Of a stretch of 31,482 bases of DNA, positions 24,522-31,482 are shown one piece after another. Each line of letters opens with the position of its first letter. Position 1 is the stretch's first letter. The stretch lies in contig JASBUM010000087.1 in the NCBI GenBank assembly GCA_030147905.1, forward strand, positions 1 to 31,482, read 5' to 3'. The notes beneath the pieces are model-generated. The model saw only the letters and a program-made list of their open reading frames with translations. It searched no databases and was not told the DNA's origin. Both the position numbers and the translations under genes were made by a program. The stretch comes from Acidimangrovimonas sp. GTDB lineage: Bacteria; Pseudomonadota; Alphaproteobacteria; Rhodobacterales; Rhodobacteraceae.

Positions 24522-25297
24522 GGGGTGCTGTCAGAGGGATGGATGTTGAGGCGGGCAGGGGGGGTGTCTAGCTTCTCGGGATGACCCAGCACCCCCCGTT
24601 CCGCTACTTCCGGACCAGCTCCGAAGTCATCCGCCTGGCGGTGATGATGTGCGTCCGGTTCCCGCTCTCACTCCGCAACATCGAGGGCCTTCTGCACGAG
24701 CGCGGGATCGACATCAGCCACGAGACGGTGCGGTTCTGGTGGAACAGGTTCGGTCCGATGTTCGTGGCAGAGATCCGAAAGCGGCGGCTCGAGGAGATGC
24801 GGTCAAGCCGTTGGCGCTGGCACCTCGACGAGGTCTTTGTGAAGATCAACGGCGAACGACACTATCTGTGGCGAGCAGTAGATCACGAGGGCGGGGTACT
24901 CGAGAGCTTAGTGACCAAGACCCGTGACAAGAAAGCGGCATTGAAATTCTTGAAGAAATCGCTGAAACGGGATGGCCACGTGGAGGAGATCGTCACCGGC
25001 CGCCTGTGCTCCTATGGTGCCTCCCTGGGAGATCTCGGCATTCGTGACCGCCAGCAAACTGGCCAGTGGATGAATAACCGCCCGGGGAATTCCCACCAGC
25101 CATTTCGAAGACGGGAGCGGGCACTGCTCCGCTTCCAGCGCATGCGAACGCTCCAGAAGTTCGCCGCCGTCCACGCCTCGGTCTATAACCTCTTCAACAC
25201 GGAACGCAGCCTCTCCTCTCGCACCGTCTTCAACATGAACCGCGCCGTCGCCCTGGCCGAGTGGCGCCACCTCTGCGCAGAATAAGGACAGCGCTCC
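24522..25297 (+). mobile_element. IS6-family insertion sequence
   Basis: About 776 bp. The left end GGGGTGCTGTCA (from 24522) and the right end, read inward, GGAGCGCTGTCC (ending at 25297) form imperfect terminal repeats. One transposase gene fills the element. It cuts the M20 amidohydrolase gene. No obvious 8-bp target duplication is visible, consistent with a deletion or recombination joining it to the IS5 element 26 bases away. Confidence 0.78.
24581..25285 (+). CDS. IS6-family transposase, full length but with two catalytic acidic residues lost
   Basis: 234 residues, unbroken. The opening RYFRTSSEVIRLAVMMCVRF, the region RFPLSLRNIEGLLHERGIDI and the first DDE aspartate in WHLDEVFVKING are typical of the alphaproteobacterial IS6 group. 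The second aspartate lies in a segment that normally reads TDR(L/K)xSYG; here it is TGRLCSYG. The third acidic residue, normally in NNRAENSHQPFR (E of NNVIEADH in IS26), is glycine in NNRPGNSHQPFR. With D and E both replaced by G, the protein should bind DNA but not catalyse transposition. Assignment to the family is firm; loss of activity is inferred. Confidence 0.85.
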   Translation: MTQHPPFRYFRTSSEVIRLAVMMCVRFPLSLRNIEGLLHERGIDISHETVRFWWNRFGPMFVAEIRKRRLEEMRSSRWRWHLDEVFVKINGERHYLWRAVDHEGGVLESLVTKTRDKKAALKFLKKSLKRDGHVEEIVTGRLCSYGASLGDLGIRDRQQTGQWMNNRPGNSHQPFRRRERALLRFQRMRTLQKFAAVHASVYNLFNTERSLSSRTVFNMNRAVALAEWRHLCAE

Positions 25298-25439
25298 TGC
25301 CCTAGGAGAGACTAGTTCGCATCGGCGTTGTTGCACATATCGGTGAGGAGGATTCACTGCGCGAATCCAGTGCGTTAGTTCGGCGCCATGCCGAAGCCCT
25401 TTCCCACCCGCTATCGCACGACGAACTGGTCCGACTATC

Positions 25440-25478
25440 GAGCCATCGCGGCGCCACCGGTCCGAGCCCGATGGCGAG
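25440..25478 (+). repeat. Hairpin insert element, copy C (in IS5 transposase)
   Basis: GAGCCATCGCGGC, loop GCCACCGGTCCGA, then GCCCGATGGCGAG. Stem GCCATCG-C-GGC/GCC-CGATGGC: ten pairs, one bulge. Sense orientation. Removing 38 bases rejoins NWSDY to (R)AALRQRGSL. CGAG occurs at both borders. Confidence 0.8.
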
Positions 25479-25792
25479 GGCCGCGCTCCGCCAGCGGGGC
25501 TCGCTCTCGGTCTGGTTTGATCCCGACACGGGCTGGCAGGCTGGAAAGACCGGCAAGCGGGGGCGCACCGAGACGTTCTCTGATGCAGCGGTCCAAGTCT
25601 GCCTCACGCTGAAAGTGCTCTTCGGCCTTCCGCTTCGGCAAACGGTTGGTCTGGTCGAGGGCCTGGTCCGGATGGCTGGGCTCGACTGGCCGGTGCCGGA
25701 TTATTAGACGCTGTGCCGACGCCAGGCGCGGATCGGTGTGCAGATCCCGTATCGCCGCTCTGGCAAGCCTTTGAACTTGCTTATCGACGGTC

Positions 25793-25830
25793 GAGCCATA
25801 GTCCGCCATCGGTCCGAGGACGATGGCGAG
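25793..25830 (+). repeat. Hairpin insert element, copy D (in IS5 transposase)
   Basis: GAGCCATAGTCC, loop GCCATCGGTCCGA, then GGACGATGGCGAG. Stem GCCATAGTCC/GGACGATGGC: nine of ten positions pair. Sense orientation. Removing 37 bases rejoins LLIDG to (R)GAKFRGDGEW. CGAG at both borders. Confidence 0.8.
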
Positions 25831-26158
25831 GGGCGCGAAGTTCCGCGGTGACGGCGAGTGGCTGGCCCGGAAGCACGGGCCGTCGCGCCGCAGGCAATGG
25901 AGGAAGGTCCATATCGCGATGGACACAGAGACCGGCGACATACGCGCGGTCGAATTCACCTCAAGCCGCCAGGGTGACAGCCCCCTGCTGCCCGACCTGC
26001 TGGCGCAAATTCCCGAGGATGAAGAGATCGCCACCGTCACCGGGGATGGCGCCTACGACACGCGGCGATGCCACACTGCCATCATCGCGCGCGGCGCCGA
26101 CGCTGTCATACCCATCCGCCGGAACGGTCGCGCATGGAAAGAAGACTGTCCCGCCGCG

Positions 26159-26195
26159 CTCGGCATTGTCCTCGGACCAATGGCGGACAAGCCTC
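26159..26195 (-). repeat. Hairpin insert element, copy E (in IS5 transposase, reversed)
   Basis: On the minus strand: GAGGCTTGTCC, loop GCCATTGGTCCGA, then GGACAATGCCGAG. Stem GGC-TTGTCC/GGACAATGCC: nine pairs with one bulged base. The first arm (GGCTTG) and last arm (CAATGCC) differ from the other copies in a matching way. Antisense to the transposase. Removing 38 bases rejoins DCPAA to RNEILRAT. Confidence 0.78.
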
Positions 26196-26374
26196 GCCGC
26201 GAAACGAGATCCTGCGCGCAACTCGGCACCTCGGCAGGGCACTCTGGAAGAAGTGGGCGGGCTACCATGTCCGAAGTCGGGTCGAGGCGCAGATGAACTG
26301 CCTGAAGCTCTTCGGTGAGCGGATCATGTCCCGAGCCCCCGACCGCCAAACCGCCGAAATCCAGATCCGCAATA

Positions 26375-26414
26375 TTCGCCATTGTCGCTCGGACCAATGG
26401 CGCGACATGGCTCA
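26375..26414 (-). repeat. Hairpin insert element, copy F (in IS5 transposase, reversed)
   Basis: On the minus strand: TGAGCCATGTCGC, loop GCCATTGGTCCGA, then GCGACAATGGCGAA. Stem GCCAT-GTCGC/GCGAC-A-ATGGC: ten pairs with one bulge. Antisense to the transposase. Removing 38 bases rejoins AEIQIR to the MNRFSALG end. GAA flanks both sides. Confidence 0.8.
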
Positions 26415-26521
26415 TTCATGAACCGCTTCTCGGCCCTCGGCAGAGCCTAGATCGAGCGCATCGCGTGAAGGGCCACGGGAAAGGGAACCGTCAGACCGAA
26501 CGCTGATTTGCGCAACAACGC

Positions 26522-26902
26522 CTCTCTGCGGGCAAGGTTTTCGGCATCTGCTGGGAGGTCTCGGGCACGGCGGTCACCATCATGATGGATGGCGAGCGTT
26601 TCAACGAGTTGAAGGTCGCGCGCTACGGCGATCCGAAATCGGACCGCGGCTTCAAGACCCTCATGGCCGGTAGCCAGGTCGAGCAGTTCAACGGCTTCCT
26701 CGGGTTCGACTTCGCCGGTGGCGGCCTGGGCTATTTCGATGTGAAGGTGATCGAGGTTCATGACCTCATACAGGGTCTCGCGGGTGCGGACGGCTGCTTT
26801 CCCGACTTCCGCTTCGGCTACGAGAACCAGCGCATCGTCGCGGCCATGGAACGCTCGGCAGCCGAAGAGCGGCGCATCAAGATCGGGGAGGAAGGGCGAT
26901 GA
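26522..26902 (+). pseudogene. C-terminal fragment of a Gfo/Idh/MocA-family dehydrogenase
   Basis: The frame begins at the IS5 right end with LSAGKVFGICWEVSGTAVTI and continues about 125 codons to TGA 26900-26902: QVEQFNGFLGFDFAGGGLGYFDVKVIEVHDLI, then FGYENQRIVAAMERSAAEE. The last block is the typical end of Gfo/Idh/MocA sugar or inositol dehydrogenases (substrate domain plus C-terminal helix). The N-terminal Rossmann half is gone, replaced by the insertion sequence. Its stop overlaps the start of a second family member. Confidence 0.75.
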
Positions 26903-27230
26903 TCTGCGACGCGCTGATCGGAGCGGGCGGGATGGCCGGGGTTCACCCGGCGTAGGTCGCGGCAGCGGGTGCACATGTCGCGACGATCAACGATCCGGTC
27001 TCTGGTCCTGCGGAAGCTCTGGCGAAGTCGACCGGCGCGCGTCGGAGGGCGGGCGCGGCCAAGGCGATGGACGACCGGGGCGCGGATACGATCATGATCG
27101 CCTTCCGGTCGGGCACCCATGTGAAACGCGCCTGCGAAGCGGTCGACACGGGAAAGCCGGCGCCGGGCGAAGAGATCCCGGCATCAAGCCGAGCCGCCAG
27201 CCGGGAGCTCTTCGTGCCATTCCGCCCTTT
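26899..27230 (+). pseudogene. N-terminal fragment of a second Gfo/Idh/MocA-family dehydrogenase, with an internal stop
   Basis: ATG 26899 overlaps the previous stop (ATGA). MICDALIGAGGMAGVH is the NAD-binding start of the family. A TAG at codon 19 (26953-26955) interrupts it, and the same frame resumes with VAAAGAHVATINDPVSG, then EALAKSTGA, GADTIMIAFRSGTHV and EAVDTGKPAPGEEIP, a worn version of the THxxxxxAAxAGKHVLCEKP block. Similarity fades near 27230, just before a hairpin and the convergent SulP gene. Two adjacent family members suggest a lost inositol- or sugar-oxidation locus. Confidence 0.7.
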
Positions 27231-27238
27231 CATGCGAA

Positions 27239-27258
27239 GGCCGGCGGCACGTCCGGCC
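27239..27258. terminator. Hairpin after the SulP gene
   Basis: GGCCGG (27239-27244) faces CCGGCC (27253-27258) around an 8-nt loop, 18 bases past the SulP stop on the minus strand. Only two T residues follow, so a rho-independent terminator is possible but not strong. Confidence 0.4.
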
Positions 27259-27275
27259 CTCGCGTCAGCGGCGCT

Positions 27276-28766
27276 TCAGTGGCTCAGAAGCCGGTCCATC
27301 GCGCCCGGCTTGTCGTGGATCGACAGCCGGTCGATGATGGTCTCCGAGGCCGCGTTAAGACCGATCAGAGACACCTCGGCGCCTTCACGACGCAACTTCA
27401 GAACCGCCATGTCCAGCGCCGCAATCGAGGAGATATCCCAGATATGGGCATGGCTCAGGTCGATCGTCACCCGCTCGGGCACCGTGCCGAAATCGAAGGC
27501 ACGGCTGAAATCCTCGGCCGAGGCGTAGAAGAGCTGCCCCTCGATCACATAGCTGCAGTGGCTGCCATCGGGCGAAACCGTCGAGCGAACGCGAAACAGC
27601 CGCGCGATTTTCCCGGCGAAGAAGACGCCCGACAGAAGCACCCCGACCAGGACCCCGATCGCCAGATTGTGGGTGTAAACCACGATGCCGACCGTAGCCA
27701 GCATGACGATGGAGGACGGCGCCGGGTGGTCGCGCAGGTTGCGGATCGAGGACCACGAAAAGGTGCCGATGGCGACCGTGATCATGATCGCGACCAGCGC
27801 CGCCATCGGGATCCGGGCCACCAGATCGCCCAGCACGACCACGAGGATCAGAAGGTAGATCCCCGCGGCGAAGGTCGACAGCCGCCCGCGGCCGCCCGAT
27901 TTCACGTTGATCATGGTCTGGCCGATCATCGCGCAGCCCGCCATGCCGCCGATGAAACCGGTCAGCGTGTTGGCCACCCCCTGACCGATGCATTCCTGAT
28001 TGCGGTCCGAACCGGTATCGGTGAGGTCGTTGACGATCTGCTGGGTCATCAGACTTTCCAGCAGCCCGACCACCGCGATTGCCAGTGAATAGGGCAGGAT
28101 GATGGTCAGCGTCCGAAGATCGAACGGCACCTGCAGCAGCGCCAGAACCGGGAAGGCATCGGGCAGGGCGCCCATGTCGCCTACCGTGCGCACATGCCAG
28201 CCCGTCGCCAGCGTCAGCGCGGTCAGGACCACGATCGCCACCAGCGGCGCCGGCACGGCCTTCGTCAGCCGCGGAAACAGGTAGATGATCGCCAGCCCCC
28301 CCGCGACCAGCGCGTAGGTAAGGGGCGGCACCCGGGACGGGTCGAGTTCGGGAAGCTGTGCCATGAAGATCAGGATCGCCAGCGCGTTGACGAAGCCGGT
28401 GATGACCGAGCGCGATACGAACCGCATCACCTGGCCCAGCTGCAGCAGTCCGGCGGCGATCTGGAACAGACCGGCGAGGATACCGGCGGCAAGCATGTAT
28501 TGCAGGCCGTGGTCCTTCACCAGCGTCACCATCAGGACGGCGGTGGAGGCGGTCGCGGCCGAAATCATGCCCGGCCTTCCCCCGGCGATGGCGGTGAGGA
28601 CCGCGATCGAGAAGGAAGCGTATAGCCCCACCTTCGGATCGACGCCCGCGATGATCGAGAACGCGATCGCCTCGGGGATCAGGGCCAGGGCGACCACGAG
28701 GCCGGAAATCAGATCGGCGCGGATGTTCTGCGTCCACTGCCGCTTGTATCGGGAAAGGGCGTTCAA
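27276..28766 (-). CDS. SulP-family anion permease with STAS domain
   Basis: 496 residues from TTG 28766, chosen because GAGGTAA lies six bases upstream and the product then starts [20 protein letters not shown], the normal SulP opening. A longer frame from ATG 28892 adds 42 low-quality residues. Membrane helices and the SulP signature [20 protein letters not shown], then [20 protein letters not shown], mark the transport core. The last 110 residues ([31 protein letters not shown]) are the cytoplasmic STAS domain. SulP proteins move sulfate, bicarbonate or related anions with Na+ or H+; the ion here is not decidable. No carbonic anhydrase or sulfate-assimilation gene lies beside it. Confidence 0.9.
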   Translation of the reverse strand: MNALSRYKRQWTQNIRADLISGLVVALALIPEAIAFSIIAGVDPKVGLYASFSIAVLTAIAGGRPGMISAATASTAVLMVTLVKDHGLQYMLAAGILAGLFQIAAGLLQLGQVMRFVSRSVITGFVNALAILIFMAQLPELDPSRVPPLTYALVAGGLAIIYLFPRLTKAVPAPLVAIVVLTALTLATGWHVRTVGDMGALPDAFPVLALLQVPFDLRTLTIILPYSLAIAVVGLLESLMTQQIVNDLTDTGSDRNQECIGQGVANTLTGFIGGMAGCAMIGQTMINVKSGGRGRLSTFAAGIYLLILVVVLGDLVARIPMAALVAIMITVAIGTFSWSSIRNLRDHPAPSSIVMLATVGIVVYTHNLAIGVLVGVLLSGVFFAGKIARLFRVRSTVSPDGSHCSYVIEGQLFYASAEDFSRAFDFGTVPERVTIDLSHAHIWDISSIAALDMAVLKLRREGAEVSLIGLNAASETIIDRLSIHDKPGAMDRLLSH

Positions 28767-29622
28767 GAAGATTACCTCTGGCGCGGCCGGATCGGTTCCG
28801 GTTCGTCGCTGCTGTCGTGTCTGTCGGGTTGATCCGGCGGATCGGCGGCCGGAAGAGCCAGCCGGGCAGGCGCCCGGCTCCATGTTCGCCACGGGCGTCT
28901 AACCCGTTCCGGCCCGAATGCCAAGCGGGCGGCGGGTGAAAGTTTCTTGACGATGCAGCCGGGTGCCGCGGCGACGTAGACGCCCGCCGCATCCCCCGTA
29001 AGTCTTGGAATCAAGCTTATGTAAAATAATGGCAAGCCCGTGGAGTCTCGCCAGACGAGAGTGGCGCAAATGCATTCAAGGATGTGTTCCCGTTCACGCA
29101 TCCGACCTACGGCATTTCGGATCGATCGCCGCCGTGGAAAACCCCATGTGACGAATCCCAAGGGCCTGACAAGCGCCAGCACCAAGGCCGGGGCCGCAGC
29201 CTTCTCGCCTTCGGCCTCGACAACAGCGGTCTTCAACCTCGTGCCGGCCTTCTCGAAGTTTTCTCGCCCGCCGCTCAACAGCTTCATGGCGGCGCTGAAC
29301 GGACATCGCTGGCGCAGCCAGTCTCCGGCTCGGCTGGCTCTCCGTCATCCGCGGCATTCCAGCCGGCGGGCTGAAATCGGCTTGACGCTGACGCTGGCTG
29401 TCTGTTCCGTCGGCACCGCTGCCGCCCCGGAACTGTGGTTCCTCGCGGCCTGGTCGCCGCGCCCGCGTTGGCGGCAGAAACCGGGGCCGCCCGGGTCGGC
29501 TAGGCTTGCACCCCTTCGGCAGATCGCGCCGCCTCCCGCTCTTCCGGGCCAAATACCGCCCCGCCGGAGGCGTCCGCACTAACCGCTCGCGGACCGTCCC
29601 CTTTCGCGCTATGCCGGCGGGC
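28767..29622. other. About 0.85 kb divergent region without a recognised gene
   Basis: This lies between the SulP gene (minus) and the RNA methyltransferase gene (plus). Several long overlapping frames exist on both strands, as expected at this GC content, but none carries a family motif or a convincing ribosome site. It should include the promoters of both flanking genes. The 29040-29300 part may be decayed coding sequence. Confidence 0.45.
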
Positions 29623-30768
29623 ATGCACGAACAGGACCCTTTCGAGATCTTCATCGTCGTCGCCCCGGGCCTGGAGCTGGCCGTCGCCGCCGAAGCCCGG
29701 GCGGCCGGCTTCGGCCCGGCGCAGACGATACCCGGCGGCGTGACGCTGCGTGGCGACTGGAATACGGTCTGGCGCGCCAATCTGGTGCTGCGGGGCGCCG
29801 TGCGAGTGCTGGTGCGTCTGGGAAGCTTCCGTGCCATGCATCTCGCCCAGCTCGACAAGCGAGCACGCCGGTTTCCCTGGGACCGGACACTTCGCGCCGA
29901 TGAACCGGTCCGGGTGGAGACCACCTGCCGGCGCTCGCGCATCTATCACGCAGGCGCCGCCACGCAGCGCATCGAGACGGCGATCCGCGAAAGCGTGGGC
30001 TGCCCGATCGCAGCCGATGCAGCCGTCGTCGTCAAGGCGCGGATCGAGGACGACCTGGTCACGATCAGCATCGACAGCTCAGGCGCACCGCTCCACCAGC
30101 GCGGCCTCAAACAGGCGGTGGGCAAGGCCCCGCTGCGTGAATCACTGGCCGCGCCCATCCTGCGCGAATGCGGCTATGCCGGCACCGAGACGGTGGTGGA
30201 TCCGATGTGCGGGTCGGGCACATTCGTGCTCGAGGCTGCCGAGATCGCGCTCGGCCTCGTGCCGGGTCGCGCCCGCGCCTTCGCCTTCGAACATCTGGCG
30301 GGATTCGACCCGACGGCCCTTGCTGCCATGAAGGCCCGCGAATCCGGGGATGTCGCGCCGCTACCCGGGCTGCGCTTCTATGGCTACGACCGCGACGAGG
30401 GCGCCATCCGAAACAGCCGCGCCAATGCCGAAAGGGCAGGAATAGAGCCACTTTGCCACTTTGCCGGACAGCCGATATCGGCGCTGCGCGCGCCACCCGG
30501 CCCGCCCGGCCTCGTCGTCGTCAATCCGCCCTATGGCGGCCGCATCGGGCAACGCGGCGCGCTTCACGCCCTTTATGCGAGCCTCGGCACGGTCCTGCGG
30601 CGCGAATTCGGGGGCTGGCGCGTGGGCCTGGTGACGACCGAGCCGGCCCTTGCCCGCGCCACGGGTCTCCCCTTCCTGCCCATGGGCGCCCCGATCGCCC
30701 ATGGCGGGTTGAAGCTCGGGCTTTACCGGACGGCGCCGCTGGCCGGGGATGGCGGCACGCGGGACTGA
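29623..30768 (+). CDS. RlmL/YcbY-type class I SAM-dependent RNA methyltransferase
   Basis: 381 residues from ATG 29623 (ATG 29611 is also possible and adds four residues). An N-terminal ferredoxin-like/THUMP region (EIFIVVAPGLELAVAAEA, then IEDDLVTISIDSSGAPLHQR) precedes the methyltransferase fold: DPMCGSGTFVLEAAEIA binds S-adenosylmethionine and VVNPPYGGRIG holds the NPPY catalytic motif for exocyclic amino methylation. It belongs to the COG0116 group that makes m2G in 23S rRNA. A terminator follows at 30776. It looks like a stable chromosomal gene unrelated to its mobile neighbours. Confidence 0.88.
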   Translation: MHEQDPFEIFIVVAPGLELAVAAEARAAGFGPAQTIPGGVTLRGDWNTVWRANLVLRGAVRVLVRLGSFRAMHLAQLDKRARRFPWDRTLRADEPVRVETTCRRSRIYHAGAATQRIETAIRESVGCPIAADAAVVVKARIEDDLVTISIDSSGAPLHQRGLKQAVGKAPLRESLAAPILRECGYAGTETVVDPMCGSGTFVLEAAEIALGLVPGRARAFAFEHLAGFDPTALAAMKARESGDVAPLPGLRFYGYDRDEGAIRNSRANAERAGIEPLCHFAGQPISALRAPPGPPGLVVVNPPYGGRIGQRGALHALYASLGTVLRREFGGWRVGLVTTEPALARATGLPFLPMGAPIAHGGLKLGLYRTAPLAGDGGTRD

Positions 30769-30775
30769 TCGTCGG

Positions 30776-30797
30776 GCCCGCATGGCCGGGCGGTTTT
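30776..30797 (+). terminator. Rho-independent terminator of the RNA methyltransferase gene
   Basis: GCCCG (30776-30780), loop CATGGC and CGGGC (30787-30791) are followed by GG and TTTT (30794-30797). It starts eight bases after the stop codon. Confidence 0.6.
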
Positions 30798-30845
30798 CGT
30801 GACATTTCCGGCCGGATGTGGCCCGCATCCAAGGCGCGGGTCTGC

Positions 30846-31482
30846 TCAGCCCGCGTCGATCGGTAGAAGCCGCGCCGGGATCAGCCCCCGCAACGAATTG
30901 CCGACGAAGATCGCCCCGTTCCCTTCCAGATCGCGGGGGTGTAGATCGGTTTCGCGCGCGCGGTCCGCGGCCAGCAGCGACTGGCGCAGAACACCGGGCA
31001 GCACCCCGGCCCGAAGGGGCGGCGTAAGTAGCATGCCATCGCATTCGACGAAGAGATTGGTGATCGTCCCTTCGCAGAGCGCACCCGCACGATTGAGAAA
31101 CAGCATCTCGTCCACGTCCGGCGGCAGCGCGGCACGCCACCGTTCGTAGAGCGGCCGGCGACTGGTCTTGTGTCGAAGCCATGGATCGGCCGCATCCAGT
31201 CGGTCGGGGGCGATGGCGACATGCCAGATCCCGGGCGCGGGGCCGAGCGGCGCGGCGGCCGCGCGAAGGGCCCCCGACGCCTTCAGCACAAGGCGCAGCC
31301 GCAATGCGCCCGGCGGGTTTCGGTCATCGGGCTCGATCCCGCCATCGACGGCCCCGGCACCACGAACGGCTAGCTCCATCGCATCCCGTGCGGCGGCCTC
31401 GTCGAAGGGGAAGCCCAGGGCTTGGGCACTGCGCGCCATCCGTGCCAGATGCAGCGCGCCGCGGCGAAATCCCTCTGCGGGG
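30846..31482 (-). CDS. Class IV aminotransferase, PabC-like (4-amino-4-deoxychorismate lyase type), 5' end outside the window
   Basis: At least 211 residues; the frame continues past ATG 31439 to the window edge, reading PAEGFRRGALHLARMARSAQ, so the true start is outside. The pyridoxal-phosphate lysine lies in RHKTSRRPLYE, and LNRAGALCEGTITNLFVE plus TPPLRAGVLPGVLRQSLL are the class IV cofactor-binding blocks. PabC-type enzymes convert aminodeoxychorismate to 4-aminobenzoate for folate; D-amino acid or branched-chain aminotransferases share the fold, but the short length and LPG-R-LL block favour PabC. It is convergent with the RNA methyltransferase gene. A PabB partner would be expected just beyond the edge. 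Confidence 0.83.
   Translation of the reverse strand, partial: PAEGFRRGALHLARMARSAQALGFPFDEAAARDAMELAVRGAGAVDGGIEPDDRNPPGALRLRLVLKASGALRAAAAPLGPAPGIWHVAIAPDRLDAADPWLRHKTSRRPLYERWRAALPPDVDEMLFLNRAGALCEGTITNLFVECDGMLLTPPLRAGVLPGVLRQSLLAADRARETDLHPRDLEGNGAIFVGNSLRGLIPARLLPIDAG

Larger units (their letters stand above)
25388..26468 (+). pseudogene. IS5-family transposase, broken by four hairpin inserts and two stops
   Basis: Starts MPKPFPTRYRTTNWSDY as IS5 transposases of this group do. Conserved pieces follow in changing frames: ALRQRGSLSVWFD, FSDAAVQVCLTLKVLFGLPL, RMAGLDWPVPDY, CRRQARIGVQIPYRR, RRQWRKVHIAMDTETGDIRA, TGDGAYDTRRCHTAIIARGA, NEILRATRHLGRALWKKW, RSRVEAQMNCLKLFGERI and MNRFSALGRA. 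Inserts at about 25440, 25793, 26159 and 26375 separate these pieces. A TAG replaces the serine codon after VPDY (25705-25707) and another TAG (26448-26450) lies six codons before the natural end. Every piece between lesions is close to family sequence. Confidence 0.87.
25324..26522 (+). mobile_element. IS5-family insertion sequence carrying four hairpin inserts
   Basis: About 1.2 kb. The left end GGCGTTGTTGCACATATC (from 25324) and the right end, read inward, GGCGTTGTTGCGCAAATC (ending at 26522) are terminal inverted repeats of 18 bp with three mismatches. The transposase gene inside is interrupted by four hairpin elements and two nonsense changes. The normal length would be about 1.05 kb without the inserts. 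Confidence 0.82.

Noticed and set aside
11393..26414. Programmed translational bypass or intron-like splicing of the hairpin inserts
   Set aside because: Copies E and F are antisense to the host gene, copies differ in length modulo 3, and the host genes carry additional unrelated stops and frameshifts, so rescue at RNA level is unlikely.
25440..26414. CRISPR array or integron attC sites
   Set aside because: Copies are irregularly spaced at 350-360 and about 215 bases, lie inside a coding sequence, occur in both orientations and lack the conserved GTTRRRY/RYYYAAC core ends.

Overview
The window is GC-rich DNA (about 65% GC by eye) with short intergenic gaps, ATGA/GTGA stop-start overlaps and third-position G/C bias. 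Gene content points to an alphaproteobacterium, most likely Rhodobacteraceae (Paracoccus/Rhodobacter-like): alphaproteobacterial IS5, IS6 and IS21 transposases, an aerobic benzoyl-CoA (box) gene remnant, a Cox-type molybdenum hydroxylase and a SulP permease. It reads as an accessory region under decay: intact operons alternate with pseudogenes and damaged insertion sequences.

Region 1 (888-5454) is redox machinery. A plus-strand operon encodes an exported FMN-binding protein, an ApbE-type flavin transferase and a fusion of an NqrB/RnfD-like membrane domain with a ferredoxin-reductase-like FAD/NAD domain. Together these could carry electrons from NAD(P)H across the membrane to a covalently bound periplasmic FMN. 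A convergent minus-strand operon encodes a small membrane protein, a cytochrome b6-type subunit (His spacing 14 and 15) and a subunit-IV-like protein with a large extra-membrane domain.

Region 2 (6232-10130) is a decayed benzoate box fragment: frameshifted benzoate-CoA ligase, intact alpha/beta hydrolase, damaged DUF309 gene, and boxC with at least three frameshifts, cut off by an IS21-family element (10131-12743) whose own istA and istB are broken.

Region 3 (13119-24521) holds a NIPSNAP gene, a divergent TetR regulator and a tight ten-gene run: Tat-exported sugar-type ABC binding protein, two permeases, ATPase, Cox-type medium, small and large subunits, a 3-hydroxyisobutyrate dehydrogenase-like enzyme, CoxG and the first 85 codons of an M20 amidohydrolase. 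This looks like uptake plus oxidative breakdown of one unidentified compound. The last gene is cut by an IS6-family element whose transposase has lost two of its three DDE acidic residues.

Region 4 (24522-27230) is an IS6-IS5 pair followed by remnants of two Gfo/Idh/MocA dehydrogenases. Region 5 (27276-31482) looks like stable chromosome: SulP transporter, RlmL-like RNA methyltransferase and a PabC-like class IV aminotransferase running off the edge.

The most striking observation is a family of six 37-41 bp hairpin elements, two in istA and four in the IS5 transposase gene, in both orientations. They share a nearly constant 13-nt loop (GCCAYYGGTYCGA) on a 9-10 bp stem whose sequence varies with compensating changes. 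I found none outside transposase genes here. In each case the conserved transposase sequence resumes cleanly after the insert. They look like a small mobile or mobilisable element that inserts into insertion sequences, and I do not recognise them as a described family.
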